From contig NZ_FO082820.1 of assembly GCF_000967425.1 (NCBI RefSeq), forward strand, positions 1,054,001 to 1,118,000: DNA of 64,000 nucleotides, given 5' to 3'. Of the stretch, positions 26,387 to 34,374 are shown piece after piece (positions within the stretch are counted from its first letter, which is position 1; each line of letters starts with the position of its first letter). A program made the translations under genes and the position numbers. A model generated the notes under the pieces. The model worked only from the letters and a program-made list of their open reading frames with translations. It had not been told where the DNA came from and made no database searches. Origin of the DNA: Pseudorhizobium banfieldiae. Lineage in GTDB: Bacteria; Pseudomonadota; Alphaproteobacteria; Rhizobiales; Rhizobiaceae.

Positions 26387-27418
26387 ATGTTCACGCGTCG
26401 ATACTTCATCAAGCTCACAGCCGCCGCAGCCGTTGCCGTCGGCATCGGATTGCCCTCAGGCGCTCTGGCAGAGACGGCCATCAAGTTCACGCTCGACTGG
26501 AAGTTCGAGGGGCCGGCTGCAGGCTTCCTGCTTGCAGCCGATAAGGGATATTTCAAGGAGGAAGGACTCGACGTCACCATCGACACTGGCAACGGCTCGG
26601 TCGAAGCAATCCCGCGCGTCGCCACCGGCACCTACCAGATGGGTTTCGGCGACATCAATTCGCTGATCAAGTTCCTCGACGAGGACCCGCCCCAGAAGGT
26701 CAAGGCCGTCATGATGGTCTATGAGCGTCCAACGTTTGCGGTCGTTGGCCGCAAGTCGCTCGGCGTCACAGAAGATCCTAAGTCGCTTGAAGGAAAGACG
26801 CTGGGCGCCCCGCCGCCGGATGGCGCCTTTGCCCAGTGGAAGGCTTTCAAGGAAGCTGCCGGCATCGATGACAGCAAGATCACCATCGAGTCGATCGGCT
26901 TCCCGGTCCGCGAGCCAATGCTCGCCAAGGGCGACGTAGATGCGGTCTTCGGCTTTGCCTTCTCGGTGATCCTCAACCTCAAGGCGCAGGGGATCGGCGA
27001 CGACGACATCGCCACCATCCTGATGGCCGAAAATGGCCTAAACCTCTATGGCAACGCCGTACTGGTGAACACCGACTTCGCCGCGGAAAACCCCGAGGCG
27101 GTGAAGGGCTTCCTGAGGGCGCTGGCCAAAGGATTTGCCGATGCCGTCGCCAACCCCGAGGAAGGGGTAGCCGCAGTCCTCAAGCGCAACGAGACGCTCA
27201 ATACCGATATCGAGGTCGAGCGCCTCAACATGGCGAACGCCATGAACATCAAGACACCTTATGTCGTCGAAAACGGCTTCGGCGATGTCGACATGGAACG
27301 TCTCGGAGCCTCGATCGAGACCCTCAAGGTCTCGATGGGTCTGAAGGGCGATGTAAAGGCGGACCAGGTCTTCGACCCAAGCTTCCTGCCTGCCAAGGAA
27401 GAGCGGATGCTGCCGTAA
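26387..27418 (+). CDS. ABC transporter substrate-binding protein, NMT1/THI5-like
   Basis: The gene encodes 343 residues. The start MFTRRYFIKLTAAAAVAVG resembles a Tat or Sec signal (RRYFIK) with cleavage near ALAET. The NMT1/SsuA-like fold shows LDWKFEGPAAGFLLAADKGY and GLDVTIDTGNGSVEAIPRVA. Family members bind thiamine precursors (ThiY), alkanesulphonates or similar compounds; the ligand here is not clear and no thiamine gene is near. It heads an operon with an ATPase and a permease. A hairpin just after the gene could favour more binding protein than membrane subunits. Confidence 0.88.
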   Translation: MFTRRYFIKLTAAAAVAVGIGLPSGALAETAIKFTLDWKFEGPAAGFLLAADKGYFKEEGLDVTIDTGNGSVEAIPRVATGTYQMGFGDINSLIKFLDEDPPQKVKAVMMVYERPTFAVVGRKSLGVTEDPKSLEGKTLGAPPPDGAFAQWKAFKEAAGIDDSKITIESIGFPVREPMLAKGDVDAVFGFAFSVILNLKAQGIGDDDIATILMAENGLNLYGNAVLVNTDFAAENPEAVKGFLRALAKGFADAVANPEEGVAAVLKRNETLNTDIEVERLNMANAMNIKTPYVVENGFGDVDMERLGASIETLKVSMGLKGDVKADQVFDPSFLPAKEERMLP

Positions 27419-27447
27419 GAGAGGCGCTCCGGATCGATCACCGTGAC

Positions 27448-27471
27448 CTTCCCCCGCTCTCGCGGGGGAAG
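27448..27471 (+). terminator. Intra-operon hairpin after the binding-protein gene
   Basis: A perfect 10-bp stem (CTTCCCCCGC at 27448-27457 with GCGGGGGAAG at 27462-27471) has a 4-nt loop and is followed by TGTCTAACT, not a run of T. It begins 29 bp after the stop and lies 52 bp before the ATPase start. It may be a partial terminator or a 3'-end stabiliser of the first cistron. Confidence 0.6.
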
Positions 27472-27522
27472 TGTCTAACTACGGCGGGCAAGAGGCGCCC
27501 AAGCGCCCTGACGAAAAAGAAG

Positions 27523-28317
27523 ATGACAATGTCCCATCTCGTATCCATCGACGACGTCGACATGCGCTATGGCGGGGCGGACGGCACTCTCGCCGTGTCC
27601 GGCCTCACCATGCGCGTCGCCAAGGGTGAGTTCGCCGCCGTCGTCGGTCCCTCCGGCTGCGGCAAGTCGACCCTGATGAAGCTCGTCACAGGCCTGCATA
27701 TTCCGCAGAAGGGCACGGTGATCGTCGCAGGTCAGCAGGTGACCAAGCCGGTCTCGATCGTCGGAATGGCCTTCCAGAACCCGACCATGCTCCCCTGGCG
27801 CACCACGCTCGAGAACATTCTGCTGCCGCTGGAGATCGTCGAGAAGCACCGCCATCGCCTGCGGGCGAACAAGAAGGAATATGTCGCCAAGGCGGAGCAT
27901 CTCCTGGAACTCGTCGGCCTCAAGGGCTTCGGCTCCAAGTTTCCTTGGCAGTTGTCCGGCGGCATGCAGCAACGCGCCAACCTCTGTCGTGCGCTGATCC
28001 ACGAGCCTGAACTCCTGATGCTCGACGAGCCCTTCGGAGCGCTCGACGCCTTCACCCGCGAGGAGCTCTGGTGCGTGATCCGCGACCTTCACGCGGCCCA
28101 GGGTGTCACCATCGTGCTCGTCACCCATGACCTGCGCGAAGCGGCCTTCCTCGCCGACAAGATCTTCGTGATGAGCGCGCGCCCAGGCCGCATCCTTCGG
28201 GAGCACCAGGTCCCCTTTGAGCGCCCCCGCGACCTCGAGGTCATGTACGAGGCATGCTTCACCGATCTCGTGCATGAGCTGCACGGCGAGATCGCCAATG
28301 CGAGGGTCGCAGTATGA
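27523..28317 (+). CDS. ABC transporter ATP-binding protein
   Basis: The gene encodes 264 residues. Walker A is GPSGCGKST (about 44-52), the Q-loop is in MAFQNPTMLPWRTTLENILL, the signature is LSGGMQQR (about 146), and Walker B is LLMLDEPFGALD with the H-loop in VTHDLREA. The PWRTT segment after the Q-loop is typical of the nitrate/sulphonate/taurine/thiamine-precursor type (SsuB/TauB/ThiZ). The start is MTMS at 27523, with AAAAAGAAG upstream. It overlaps the permease start by ATGA, so both subunits should be made in step. Confidence 0.92.
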   Translation: MTMSHLVSIDDVDMRYGGADGTLAVSGLTMRVAKGEFAAVVGPSGCGKSTLMKLVTGLHIPQKGTVIVAGQQVTKPVSIVGMAFQNPTMLPWRTTLENILLPLEIVEKHRHRLRANKKEYVAKAEHLLELVGLKGFGSKFPWQLSGGMQQRANLCRALIHEPELLMLDEPFGALDAFTREELWCVIRDLHAAQGVTIVLVTHDLREAAFLADKIFVMSARPGRILREHQVPFERPRDLEVMYEACFTDLVHELHGEIANARVAV

Positions 28318-29132
28318 CGATCGTGACTGAAACCATCCCTCCGTCGACCGGCCCAAAGGTGAGGCCCATGCGCATCAACTGGGTGCGTGCCGCCCCCTGG
28401 CTCTACACGCTCGGCCTCTTCCTGGGCTGGGAACTGCTGGTGATCCTCCTCGATACGCCGGTGACGGTGCTGCCCGCGCCAAGCCGCGTTTTTCAGGCCG
28501 TCGTGCAGTACTGGTCGGCAATCTGGAAGAACTCGCTGCAGACGCTGTTCACCACCACGCTCGGCTTTGGCCTCGCCGTCGTCGGCGGGCTGGCGCTCGG
28601 CCTTTTCATCGGCTGGTCGAAGACGATCTACGCCGGTCTCTACCCGCTGATGATCGGCTTTAATGCCATCCCGAAGGTCGCGGTCGTCCCGATTCTCGTC
28701 ATCTGGTTCGGAATCGGCACGATCCCGGCGATCATCACCGCCTTCCTGATCTCCTTCTTCCCCATCGTCGTCAACGTCGCAACCGGGCTGGCCACCATCG
28801 AACCAGAGACGGAAGACGTGCTGCGTGCGCTCGGCGCTCGCAAGATGGACATCATGCTGAAGGTCGGCATACCTCGATCCATGCCCTACTTCTTCGGTTC
28901 GCTGAAGATCGCCATTACGCTCGCCTTCGTCGGATCGGTGCTGAGCGAGACGGTTGCCGCCAATTATGGCCTCGGCAACATGATGAGCTCTGCGCAGAGC
29001 CAGTTCAACGTGCCCCTCGTATTCGCGGGGCTCCTAGCGCTCGCGGTCGAAGGCATCGCCATGTACGCGCTGATGGCCTGGATCGAGAAGCGGATGACCG
29101 GTTGGGCGCACCGCTCCACCATGTCGCACTGA
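28314..29132 (+). CDS. ABC transporter permease, SsuC/TauC/ThiX type
   Basis: The gene encodes 272 residues with about six membrane helices. The EAA loop that contacts the ATPase reads EDVLRALGARKMDIMLKVGI (about 163-182). The N-terminal part LGWELLVILL and TVLPAPSRVFQAV fits the BPD_transp_1 permeases of the nitrate/sulphonate group. It completes a three-gene importer with the binding protein and ATPase upstream. A convergent hairpin follows at 29143-29166, between this gene and the MscS gene. Confidence 0.92.
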   Translation: MTIVTETIPPSTGPKVRPMRINWVRAAPWLYTLGLFLGWELLVILLDTPVTVLPAPSRVFQAVVQYWSAIWKNSLQTLFTTTLGFGLAVVGGLALGLFIGWSKTIYAGLYPLMIGFNAIPKVAVVPILVIWFGIGTIPAIITAFLISFFPIVVNVATGLATIEPETEDVLRALGARKMDIMLKVGIPRSMPYFFGSLKIAITLAFVGSVLSETVAANYGLGNMMSSAQSQFNVPLVFAGLLALAVEGIAMYALMAWIEKRMTGWAHRSTMSH

Positions 29133-29142
29133 GACGTGAGGA

Positions 29143-29166
29143 GGCCCGGAATGTCTCCTCCGGGCC
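29143..29166. terminator. Hairpin between convergent ABC permease and MscS genes
   Basis: The stem GGCCCGGA (29143-29150) pairs with TCCGGGCC (29159-29166) around an 8-nt loop. It lies in the 42-bp gap between two facing stops, so it can serve both genes. T-tracts are poor on both sides. Confidence 0.6.
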
Positions 29167-29174
29167 CTGTCCTA

Positions 29175-30068
29175 TCAGTTGCGCGTCTGAGGGGCCTGTT
29201 CCGATAGCTGCAGCAGCGGCGGCTGCTCTTCGTCGGCCGGGGCACGGTAGGTGACCTGCGGATAAGGAATGGTGATTCCTTGCTGGTCGAAGGCTTCCTT
29301 GACCGCTTTCGTGATGTCGCGGCTGGTCGCCCACCAGACGGAGCTATTGGCCCAGTAGCGCATGGCCAGCACGACGGCACTGTCGCCGAGGTCCATGACA
29401 AAGGCGGTCGGCGCAGGATTGTCGAGGACGCGCTCGTCGCCTTTTGCAACCTGCAGCATGATGCCGATCGCTTTGTCGATGTCGTCCTCGTAGGCGATCC
29501 CCACCTTGAAATCATGCATGCGGGTGGAAAGGCGGCTGTAGTTCGTTACCGGCACGTTCCAGAGCAGCGAGTTGGGCGCGAGGCGGTAGAGCCCGTCATA
29601 GGTCTTCAGCTCGGTGGCAAACAGCCCGATGTCCTGCACGATACCGTTGATGCTTCCCGTATCGATATATTCCCCGACCCGGAAAGGCCGCAGCACAAGT
29701 AGCATGATACCCGCGGCAATGTTCTGCAGTGTGCCTTGCAGGGCCAATCCGATCGCCAGACCGATCGCGCCGAGTGCGGCCAGAATGGATGCCGTCTGGA
29801 CGCCGAACTGGCCGAGCACCATCACGAAGACGATAACCAGAATCGCATAGCGAATGACGTTGGAGAAGAACTGCGCAAGAGTGGCGTCGATGCCGTGAAT
29901 GCTGGATAACCCGCGATAGGCCCAGCGGCTGAGAACGCCCGAAGCGATCCATCCGATCGCGAGCAGAATGATCGCGCCGAGGATTGAAAAGGAATACTGC
30001 ACCGCCAGCGCCGAGAGTTGCGCCAGCGCAGCCCGGGTCGCTACGACGAAGTCGGATGCTTGGTCCAT
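29175..30068 (-). CDS. Small-conductance mechanosensitive channel (MscS family)
   Basis: The gene encodes 297 residues. Three hydrophobic segments lie in the first 120 residues. The pore helix and signature are GLAIGLALQGTLQNIAAGIM (about 99-118) and LLVLRPFRVGEYI, the classic MscS region. The beta domain and C-terminal alpha-beta domain follow to about residue 270, then a polar tail with repeated Gln/Pro. Length is close to E. coli MscS (286). It would release solutes on hypo-osmotic shock. The ATG at 30068 is the only good start. Confidence 0.92.
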   Translation of the reverse strand: MDQASDFVVATRAALAQLSALAVQYSFSILGAIILLAIGWIASGVLSRWAYRGLSSIHGIDATLAQFFSNVIRYAILVIVFVMVLGQFGVQTASILAALGAIGLAIGLALQGTLQNIAAGIMLLVLRPFRVGEYIDTGSINGIVQDIGLFATELKTYDGLYRLAPNSLLWNVPVTNYSRLSTRMHDFKVGIAYEDDIDKAIGIMLQVAKGDERVLDNPAPTAFVMDLGDSAVVLAMRYWANSSVWWATSRDITKAVKEAFDQQGITIPYPQVTYRAPADEEQPPLLQLSEQAPQTRN

Positions 30069-30152
30069 GGGTTGAATGCTCCTTTCACGGCCCCGGCCCT
30101 AATTGGTGCGGGTGCCGGGGAGGTCAAGGAAGCGTGTGGCTAGGGAGGCAGT

Positions 30153-30671
30153 CTAGCTTCGCAACGGCAGGAGGAAGGATGCTCGCCCGTCGGTCTCGGC
30201 GCCGCGGCCGATCCTCTTGATCGCCGCGATCAGCCGGCCATTACGTCCGAGGAGCCGGTCACCGAATTCGATCAGACGCGGGTTTGGCGTCGCGTGCGGC
30301 GCGACCTGCCGGAGCCGAGCTGCCAGTTCGACGTCGTCCTCGTCCGGATCAACGGCGAGCGAGGCGATCACCGCGGCGGCGGGTGAGCGGGAAACGCCCA
30401 TCCAGCAGTGGATCACCATGGGCGATGCCCGGTCCCACTGCCGTGCGAAGTCGATCAACTGCGCAACATGCTCCTCGGCCGGCGCCACCAGGTCGCCCGT
30501 GCCGGCGAAGGCGATGTCGTTCATCCGGAGAACGAGGTGACGTTCCGCAGAAATGAGACCGGGGCGGTGGAAATCGTGCTTCTCCGCCATCAGGCTGACC
30601 AGATGCGTTGACCTGTGGCGTGTTGCGAGCTCGGCTATGCTGGCGAGCGGGCAGACGACGATCCCGCTCAA
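30153..30671 (-). CDS. Tyrosine/dual-specificity phosphatase-like protein
   Basis: The gene encodes 172 residues. The phosphatase P-loop is VIHCWMGVSRSPAAA, with catalytic Cys89 and Arg95 in the C-X5-R arrangement; an acid could be Asp52 in MNDIAFAG. The family is the small DSP-like proteins of rhizobia; the substrate is unknown. The start is a TTG at 30671 that overlaps the stop of the HD gene (TTGA), which suggests that translation depends on coupling to the upstream gene. It is third in the run YgfZ, HD hydrolase, phosphatase. Confidence 0.88.
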   Translation of the reverse strand: MSGIVVCPLASIAELATRHRSTHLVSLMAEKHDFHRPGLISAERHLVLRMNDIAFAGTGDLVAPAEEHVAQLIDFARQWDRASPMVIHCWMGVSRSPAAAVIASLAVDPDEDDVELAARLRQVAPHATPNPRLIEFGDRLLGRNGRLIAAIKRIGRGAETDGRASFLLPLRS

Positions 30672-31282
30672 GCGCGGACCTCCGATGCGCGCTCGGCATC
30701 CAGTTCTGCAAAGCGCTTGAGGAAGCGTGACTGTGCTTCCAGGGCCGGCATGGGCTCCAGCATCAGCATGTCCCGCGTAATGCCGCGTGGCTGGCCAAAG
30801 AATTTCCGTGCTTCCTCGACCGAGAAACCTGCAAGTTCCGTCGCTTCGAAGAAGGCCGCGACGGTATCGGCCTTCTTGATCTGCGTCTTCAACTCCTGGC
30901 CGGGATGCGCCGGTAGGCCGAACCGAAGGTGGATTGCTGCCTCGAGCCGGTGCTCGACGCTCTTGTAGCCGCCCCCGACCACCGATTTGAACGGCGAGAT
31001 CATGTCGCCGATCACATACTCCGGTGCGTCGTGCAGCAAAGCCATCATCAGGCTCTGGCAGTCAGTTTCCGTGCATCGCCGGAACACCTCCTCCACGACC
31101 AGGCAGTGCTGAGCGACGGAAAAGGCGTGGTCTCCGCGGGTCTGGCCGTTCCATCGGGCGACGCGGGCAAGCCCGTGGGCGATATCGGAAATCTCCACAT
31201 CGAGCGGCGAGGGGTCGAGCAGGTCGAGGCGTCGGCCGGACAGCATGCGCTGCCACGCGCGGGGCGATCTGGTGCCGCTCAC
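30668..31282 (-). CDS. HD family hydrolase (YfbR-like 5'-nucleotidase)
   Basis: The gene encodes 204 residues from GTG at 31282, overlapping the YgfZ stop by GTGA. The metal site is formed by DHAFSVAQHCLVVEEV (about 51-66), LLHDAPEYVIGDM (about 82-94) and the later Asp in QIKKADTVAAFFEA. The HDxxE pattern (HDAPE) matches YfbR-type deoxynucleoside monophosphatases. A role in nucleotide-pool cleaning is plausible from the family. It is the middle gene of a tightly coupled trio. Confidence 0.88.
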   Translation of the reverse strand: MSGTRSPRAWQRMLSGRRLDLLDPSPLDVEISDIAHGLARVARWNGQTRGDHAFSVAQHCLVVEEVFRRCTETDCQSLMMALLHDAPEYVIGDMISPFKSVVGGGYKSVEHRLEAAIHLRFGLPAHPGQELKTQIKKADTVAAFFEATELAGFSVEEARKFFGQPRGITRDMLMLEPMPALEAQSRFLKRFAELDAERASEVRA

Positions 31283-32124
31283 GAGCCGGCCTCTTGCTCA
31301 TCGGAGGGGAAGGCCAGGCCGCTCCATGCGGGAAGCTGCACGGTCACGGGCTTTCCCCCCGCAAGCACGGGCGTGCCGGCGGCGATCGCCGCGCCGACGC
31401 GATCTGTTCGAAGGATGGCAAGGCCAGCGCGCCCGCATACCGTGCCGAGCGTGCCGGCAGGCTTTCCTCCGGCGATGATCTCGACTCCTGTCGGCGGAAG
31501 CGGCTCGTCCGCCGCAATCTGGACGAGGCGGCGTCGCGCCGTGCCGCGATGCTGCATGCGGGACACGACCTCCTGGCCGACATAGCAGCCCTTGCGGAAA
31601 GAAAGCCCGCCATTGAGGTCCATCAGGATATCGTGCGGAAACGCATCCTGGAGTGCATAGTCCACGCCCGAAGCGGCGACACCGGCCTCCACCCTCAGTG
31701 CCTCGTAGTCCCCGTCGGCGAAACCCGTGTCGACCAGCCCGGGCATACGCGTGAGCGCGATGCCGGCGCCATCGAAGCGCGAATCGACAACGCCGCTCGC
31801 CACTTCATCCTCTCCCCAGAGGACGGTCGCGCCTTGCTGCTCTAGGACTGCGATCTCGACGGCGGCCCGCAGCTTGTACATGGTCAGCCGACGCACGAGC
31901 GGGTCCTGTTGCTCGGCATCCGCCTCGATCACGAAACCGTCGTCATCCCGCCAGATGATGAAGTCGAACAGGATCTTGCCCTGTGGCGTCAGCAGCGCGC
32001 CGGGTCTCGCGACCCCGTCCGGCATCGAGACGATGTCGGTCGTGATGAGGTTCTGCAGGAAGTGCTCTGCCTCCTGGCCGGAAATGCGGAGGAAGCGTCG
32101 CTCGGAAAGATGGGCCGCTGGCAT
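31279..32124 (-). CDS. ygfZ: Folate-binding protein YgfZ (CAF17/IBA57-like)
   Basis: The gene encodes 281 residues. The hallmark is FRKGCYVGQEVVSRMQHRG near residue 177-195, with the conserved cysteine of the K-G-C-Y-x-G-Q-E motif. The N-terminal part resembles the GcvT fold (SGQEAEHFLQNLITTDI). YgfZ proteins use folate in assembly or repair of iron-sulphur clusters in enzymes such as MiaB. The ATG at 32124 starts MPAAHLSERRFLRISG. It heads the coupled trio with the HD hydrolase and phosphatase. Confidence 0.93.
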   Translation of the reverse strand: MPAAHLSERRFLRISGQEAEHFLQNLITTDIVSMPDGVARPGALLTPQGKILFDFIIWRDDDGFVIEADAEQQDPLVRRLTMYKLRAAVEIAVLEQQGATVLWGEDEVASGVVDSRFDGAGIALTRMPGLVDTGFADGDYEALRVEAGVAASGVDYALQDAFPHDILMDLNGGLSFRKGCYVGQEVVSRMQHRGTARRRLVQIAADEPLPPTGVEIIAGGKPAGTLGTVCGRAGLAILRTDRVGAAIAAGTPVLAGGKPVTVQLPAWSGLAFPSDEQEAGS

Positions 32125-32199
32125 GTCGGGAATCTCGGATTGTCAGACCCAAGAGTTAGGCATTCAGCCCCGATGGGGCAAGACCGCAGGACGGCTCTA

Positions 32200-32928
32200 T
32201 CAGTCGCCGCCGGTGAGGGACTTCCATTCTCCGTCGGGCGTGATCGCCAGGCGGTAGAAGTTGTAGTTGCCGCCTTCCTCCATTCCCATCAGGTCGCCGG
32301 CAGTCACAATCCGCAGCAATTCCACCCGCTCCGGCGGCGTTAGGGATGCCAGCGGCTTTCCGGCAAAGTATGGCCACACATAGGCTTCCTCCTCCGTGCC
32401 GGCGTCCATCCGGACCGCTCCGCTCGACAGGATGTCGAGGAGAATTGCGAGGATCTCCAAGCCTTCCGGATCGCCGGAATAACTCCGCAACGCGTCGATG
32501 GGGTCGCTGTTATCGCCGTTGATGATCGTCTGCCGAGGACCCGTCGTCAGCGGCCGCAGCCGCTCGATGTCTCCGGAAGCCGCAGCCTCGACCAGCAGTT
32601 CGCGCATTCGGCGAACCGGTTGCGGCAGGAGTGTAGGATCAAGGATGATCTCGGCGGCGACGGGGTCGCCTGCCTCCGGCGGCACGACTTCCTGTGCGTC
32701 GTCGTTGCGCGGTACAGACCGGTTGATGAGGGGCTCGGGAAGAGGCAGGCCCGGAGCCACATCCTCGCTCCCTTCAACCGCTTGGTCCCGGCTATCCTGC
32801 CCGCGATTGGAACCGAATTCGGAAAGTGCGGCCGTGGAGACGGGGAAAAGAGCAACAAACAGAAGCGCGCCGAGCGCAATTCTGCCGGCGGCAAAGCCTT
32901 TCTCGAAGCTTCCCGGTGCCTGCTGCAT
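32200..32928 (-). CDS. Exported protein of unknown function
   Basis: The gene encodes 242 residues. I chose the ATG at 32928 (MQQAPGSFEKGFAAGRIALG), after AGGGCG; codons upstream look random. A hydrophobic segment at about 16-35 (ALGALLFVALFPVSTAA) is a signal peptide or anchor. The mature part has a Pro/Glu-rich linker, then RRMRELLVEAAASGDIERLR, which resembles one ankyrin-type helix pair, and a C-terminal globular part ending YNFYRLAITPDGEWKSLTGG. The pattern resembles uncharacterised rhizobial exported proteins. It is followed by ygfZ after 75 bp and preceded by another small unknown gene. Confidence 0.78.
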   Translation of the reverse strand: MQQAPGSFEKGFAAGRIALGALLFVALFPVSTAALSEFGSNRGQDSRDQAVEGSEDVAPGLPLPEPLINRSVPRNDDAQEVVPPEAGDPVAAEIILDPTLLPQPVRRMRELLVEAAASGDIERLRPLTTGPRQTIINGDNSDPIDALRSYSGDPEGLEILAILLDILSSGAVRMDAGTEEEAYVWPYFAGKPLASLTPPERVELLRIVTAGDLMGMEEGGNYNFYRLAITPDGEWKSLTGGD

Positions 32929-32944
32929 CGGAACGCCCTGCGCG

Positions 32945-33205
32945 TTATTGAAGACTGCGTTCCGGTGAGAATTCGCCCGCCAGCATCCGCTCGCGAAGGG
33001 TCTCCAGCATGGCTTCGGCGCCCATTTCGCCGTGGATGCGAATCGTTTCGCGCATGGCGAGCGCAAAAGCGGCATCGGCAATGATCTCCGGTTCGATGCC
33101 GTCCGCCATTCCGTCCGCCCAGGCCTCGTTCTGGTATTCCAGCGCAACCTGCATCTTCTCATGGACAATCATGTCGTCGATTTCGTTGCGGCCTGTCTGC
33201 ATCAT
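32945..33205 (-). CDS. Small conserved protein of unknown function
   Basis: The gene encodes 86 residues. GAGGAAG lies upstream of the ATG at 33205. The protein is acidic and predicted almost wholly helical (EKMQVALEYQNEAWADGMAD, then ADAAFALAMRETIRIHGEMG, and LETLRERMLAG). No catalytic motif, signal or membrane segment can be seen. It lies 16 bp before the exported-protein gene on the same strand and is probably co-transcribed with it. Confidence 0.8.
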   Translation of the reverse strand: MMQTGRNEIDDMIVHEKMQVALEYQNEAWADGMADGIEPEIIADAAFALAMRETIRIHGEMGAEAMLETLRERMLAGEFSPERSLQ

Positions 33206-33303
33206 GTCTTCCTCGGTGACCCGTGGGTTACTTCGTCGTTAAGGACTCTAGCAGCCTTTTACCAAAACGACACGGTCTGCTGGCGAAGGAGGTAAATAAT
33301 ACC

Positions 33304-33741
33304 CTAATTTCCGAATCTGGCGGCAATTTCTCCGGCGAGTGTTGCTCCTTCGTTACGGTGGCGTTCTTCTGCCGTCCGTGCCGCGTCCGTGCATGTGGTA
33401 TGAACGGCGGCGAAGGAACGGTAGCCGCGATTGAAGGCGGCCGTAAGGCGTTCGCGTCGTTTCGGCTCGCTTGCGGTATCTGCGTTCAGCAGATCCTGCA
33501 TCGCTGTCCGCCAGTCATTCGAAGTCTCTCCGCAAAGTGTCCGAAGGTAGTGCAGGGAACCGAGGATCTCGGCGAGCCGCGAAAGCTGCTGGTCGTAAGG
33601 TGCTGGCTTGTCTTCCTGAGCGGGCGCGATCGCGGGCCCGGTCGTGGCTGCGGGAGGCGCGGCCTCCTGCGCCGCCAGCGGCGGAACGGCGAACGCAATC
33701 AGGCTCAGGAGTGTCGCGCCGGCTAGCAGTCTTGAACGCAT
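33304..33741 (-). CDS. TIGR02301 family exported protein
   Basis: The gene encodes 145 residues. The ATG at 33741 follows GAGAGAAACC. Signal peptide MRSRLLAGATLLSLIAFAVP with cleavage near LAAQ. After an Ala/Pro linker comes YDQQLSRLAEILGSLHYLRT then LCGETSNDWRTAMQDLLNAD, and RLTAAFNRGYRSFAAVHTTC, which are the marks of the alphaproteobacterial TIGR02301 family with two conserved cysteines. The role is unknown and the location periplasmic. It follows the Nudix gene by 23 bp, as one transcription unit. Confidence 0.87.
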   Translation of the reverse strand: MRSRLLAGATLLSLIAFAVPPLAAQEAAPPAATTGPAIAPAQEDKPAPYDQQLSRLAEILGSLHYLRTLCGETSNDWRTAMQDLLNADTASEPKRRERLTAAFNRGYRSFAAVHTTCTDAARTAEERHRNEGATLAGEIAARFGN

Positions 33742-33764
33742 GGTTTCTCTCGCTGTGGCTCGGC

Positions 33765-34193
33765 TCAGCCCGGTCCTGCGGTTAGCTTCTCGACGCAATC
33801 GAGCACGCTTGCCGGGACCGGGAGCGCCCGAATCTCCTCCAGCGTATACCAGCCCTGGTCGACGGCATCATCCCCGGCAATGGCTTCCGATGATGCGTCA
33901 GCACTCACTCGGAAGACCGACAGCAGGAAATGCGTCTCGATCATGCCATTCGCTTTCTCGGTTTTGAGGTCGTAGGTGGCGAAGAGCACGGGGTCGCGTG
34001 CTTCGATGCCGGTCTCCTCGAAAAATTCTCGAAGCGCAGTCTGCTCCGGGCTTTCGCCCTGTTCGGCGCGACCACCTGGAAAGGCAAACATGTCGGCCGC
34101 GGGCGGATTGCGCCGGCGGATCAGCAGGAAGCGGCCATGTCGTTCCAGGATGGCGGAGGAGGCAAGGGCGGGCTGCGCCGGAGATGCTGTCAT
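33765..34193 (-). CDS. Nudix hydrolase
   Basis: The gene encodes 142 residues. The Nudix box GGRAEQGESPEQTALREFFE-ETGI (residues 40-63) fits GX5EX7REUXEEXGU. Such enzymes cleave nucleoside diphosphates linked to another moiety (ADP-ribose, NTPs or others) with Mg; the FPGG-RAEQGE form and IRRRNPPAADMFAFPGG lead suggest an ADP-ribose-type or general member, but the substrate is open. The ATG at 34193 follows AGGGAAAA; the frame extends 61 codons further upstream but those are not protein-like. It is divergent from the SRAP gene. Confidence 0.9.
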   Translation of the reverse strand: MTASPAQPALASSAILERHGRFLLIRRRNPPAADMFAFPGGRAEQGESPEQTALREFFEETGIEARDPVLFATYDLKTEKANGMIETHFLLSVFRVSADASSEAIAGDDAVDQGWYTLEEIRALPVPASVLDCVEKLTAGPG

Positions 34194-34374
34194 GCGAAGT
34201 TTTTCCCTGATCTTCCGTAGGGTAGAACGAATCGCGGGAAACGGAAACGGAGCCAACCAGACATCAATGGAGGCATATCTTCTGTTGTGCCTTGCCGGTG
34301 CAACCCTCATCCCGTTCGGACCCAGCGCCTGAGCCTTCCTTGACCGTTTCCTAAGGTGGTGCGATGACAACTGC

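Noticed and set aside
34267..34332. A 21-codon hydrophobic frame upstream of the SRAP gene
   Set aside because: Too short, with no ribosome site and no supporting context.
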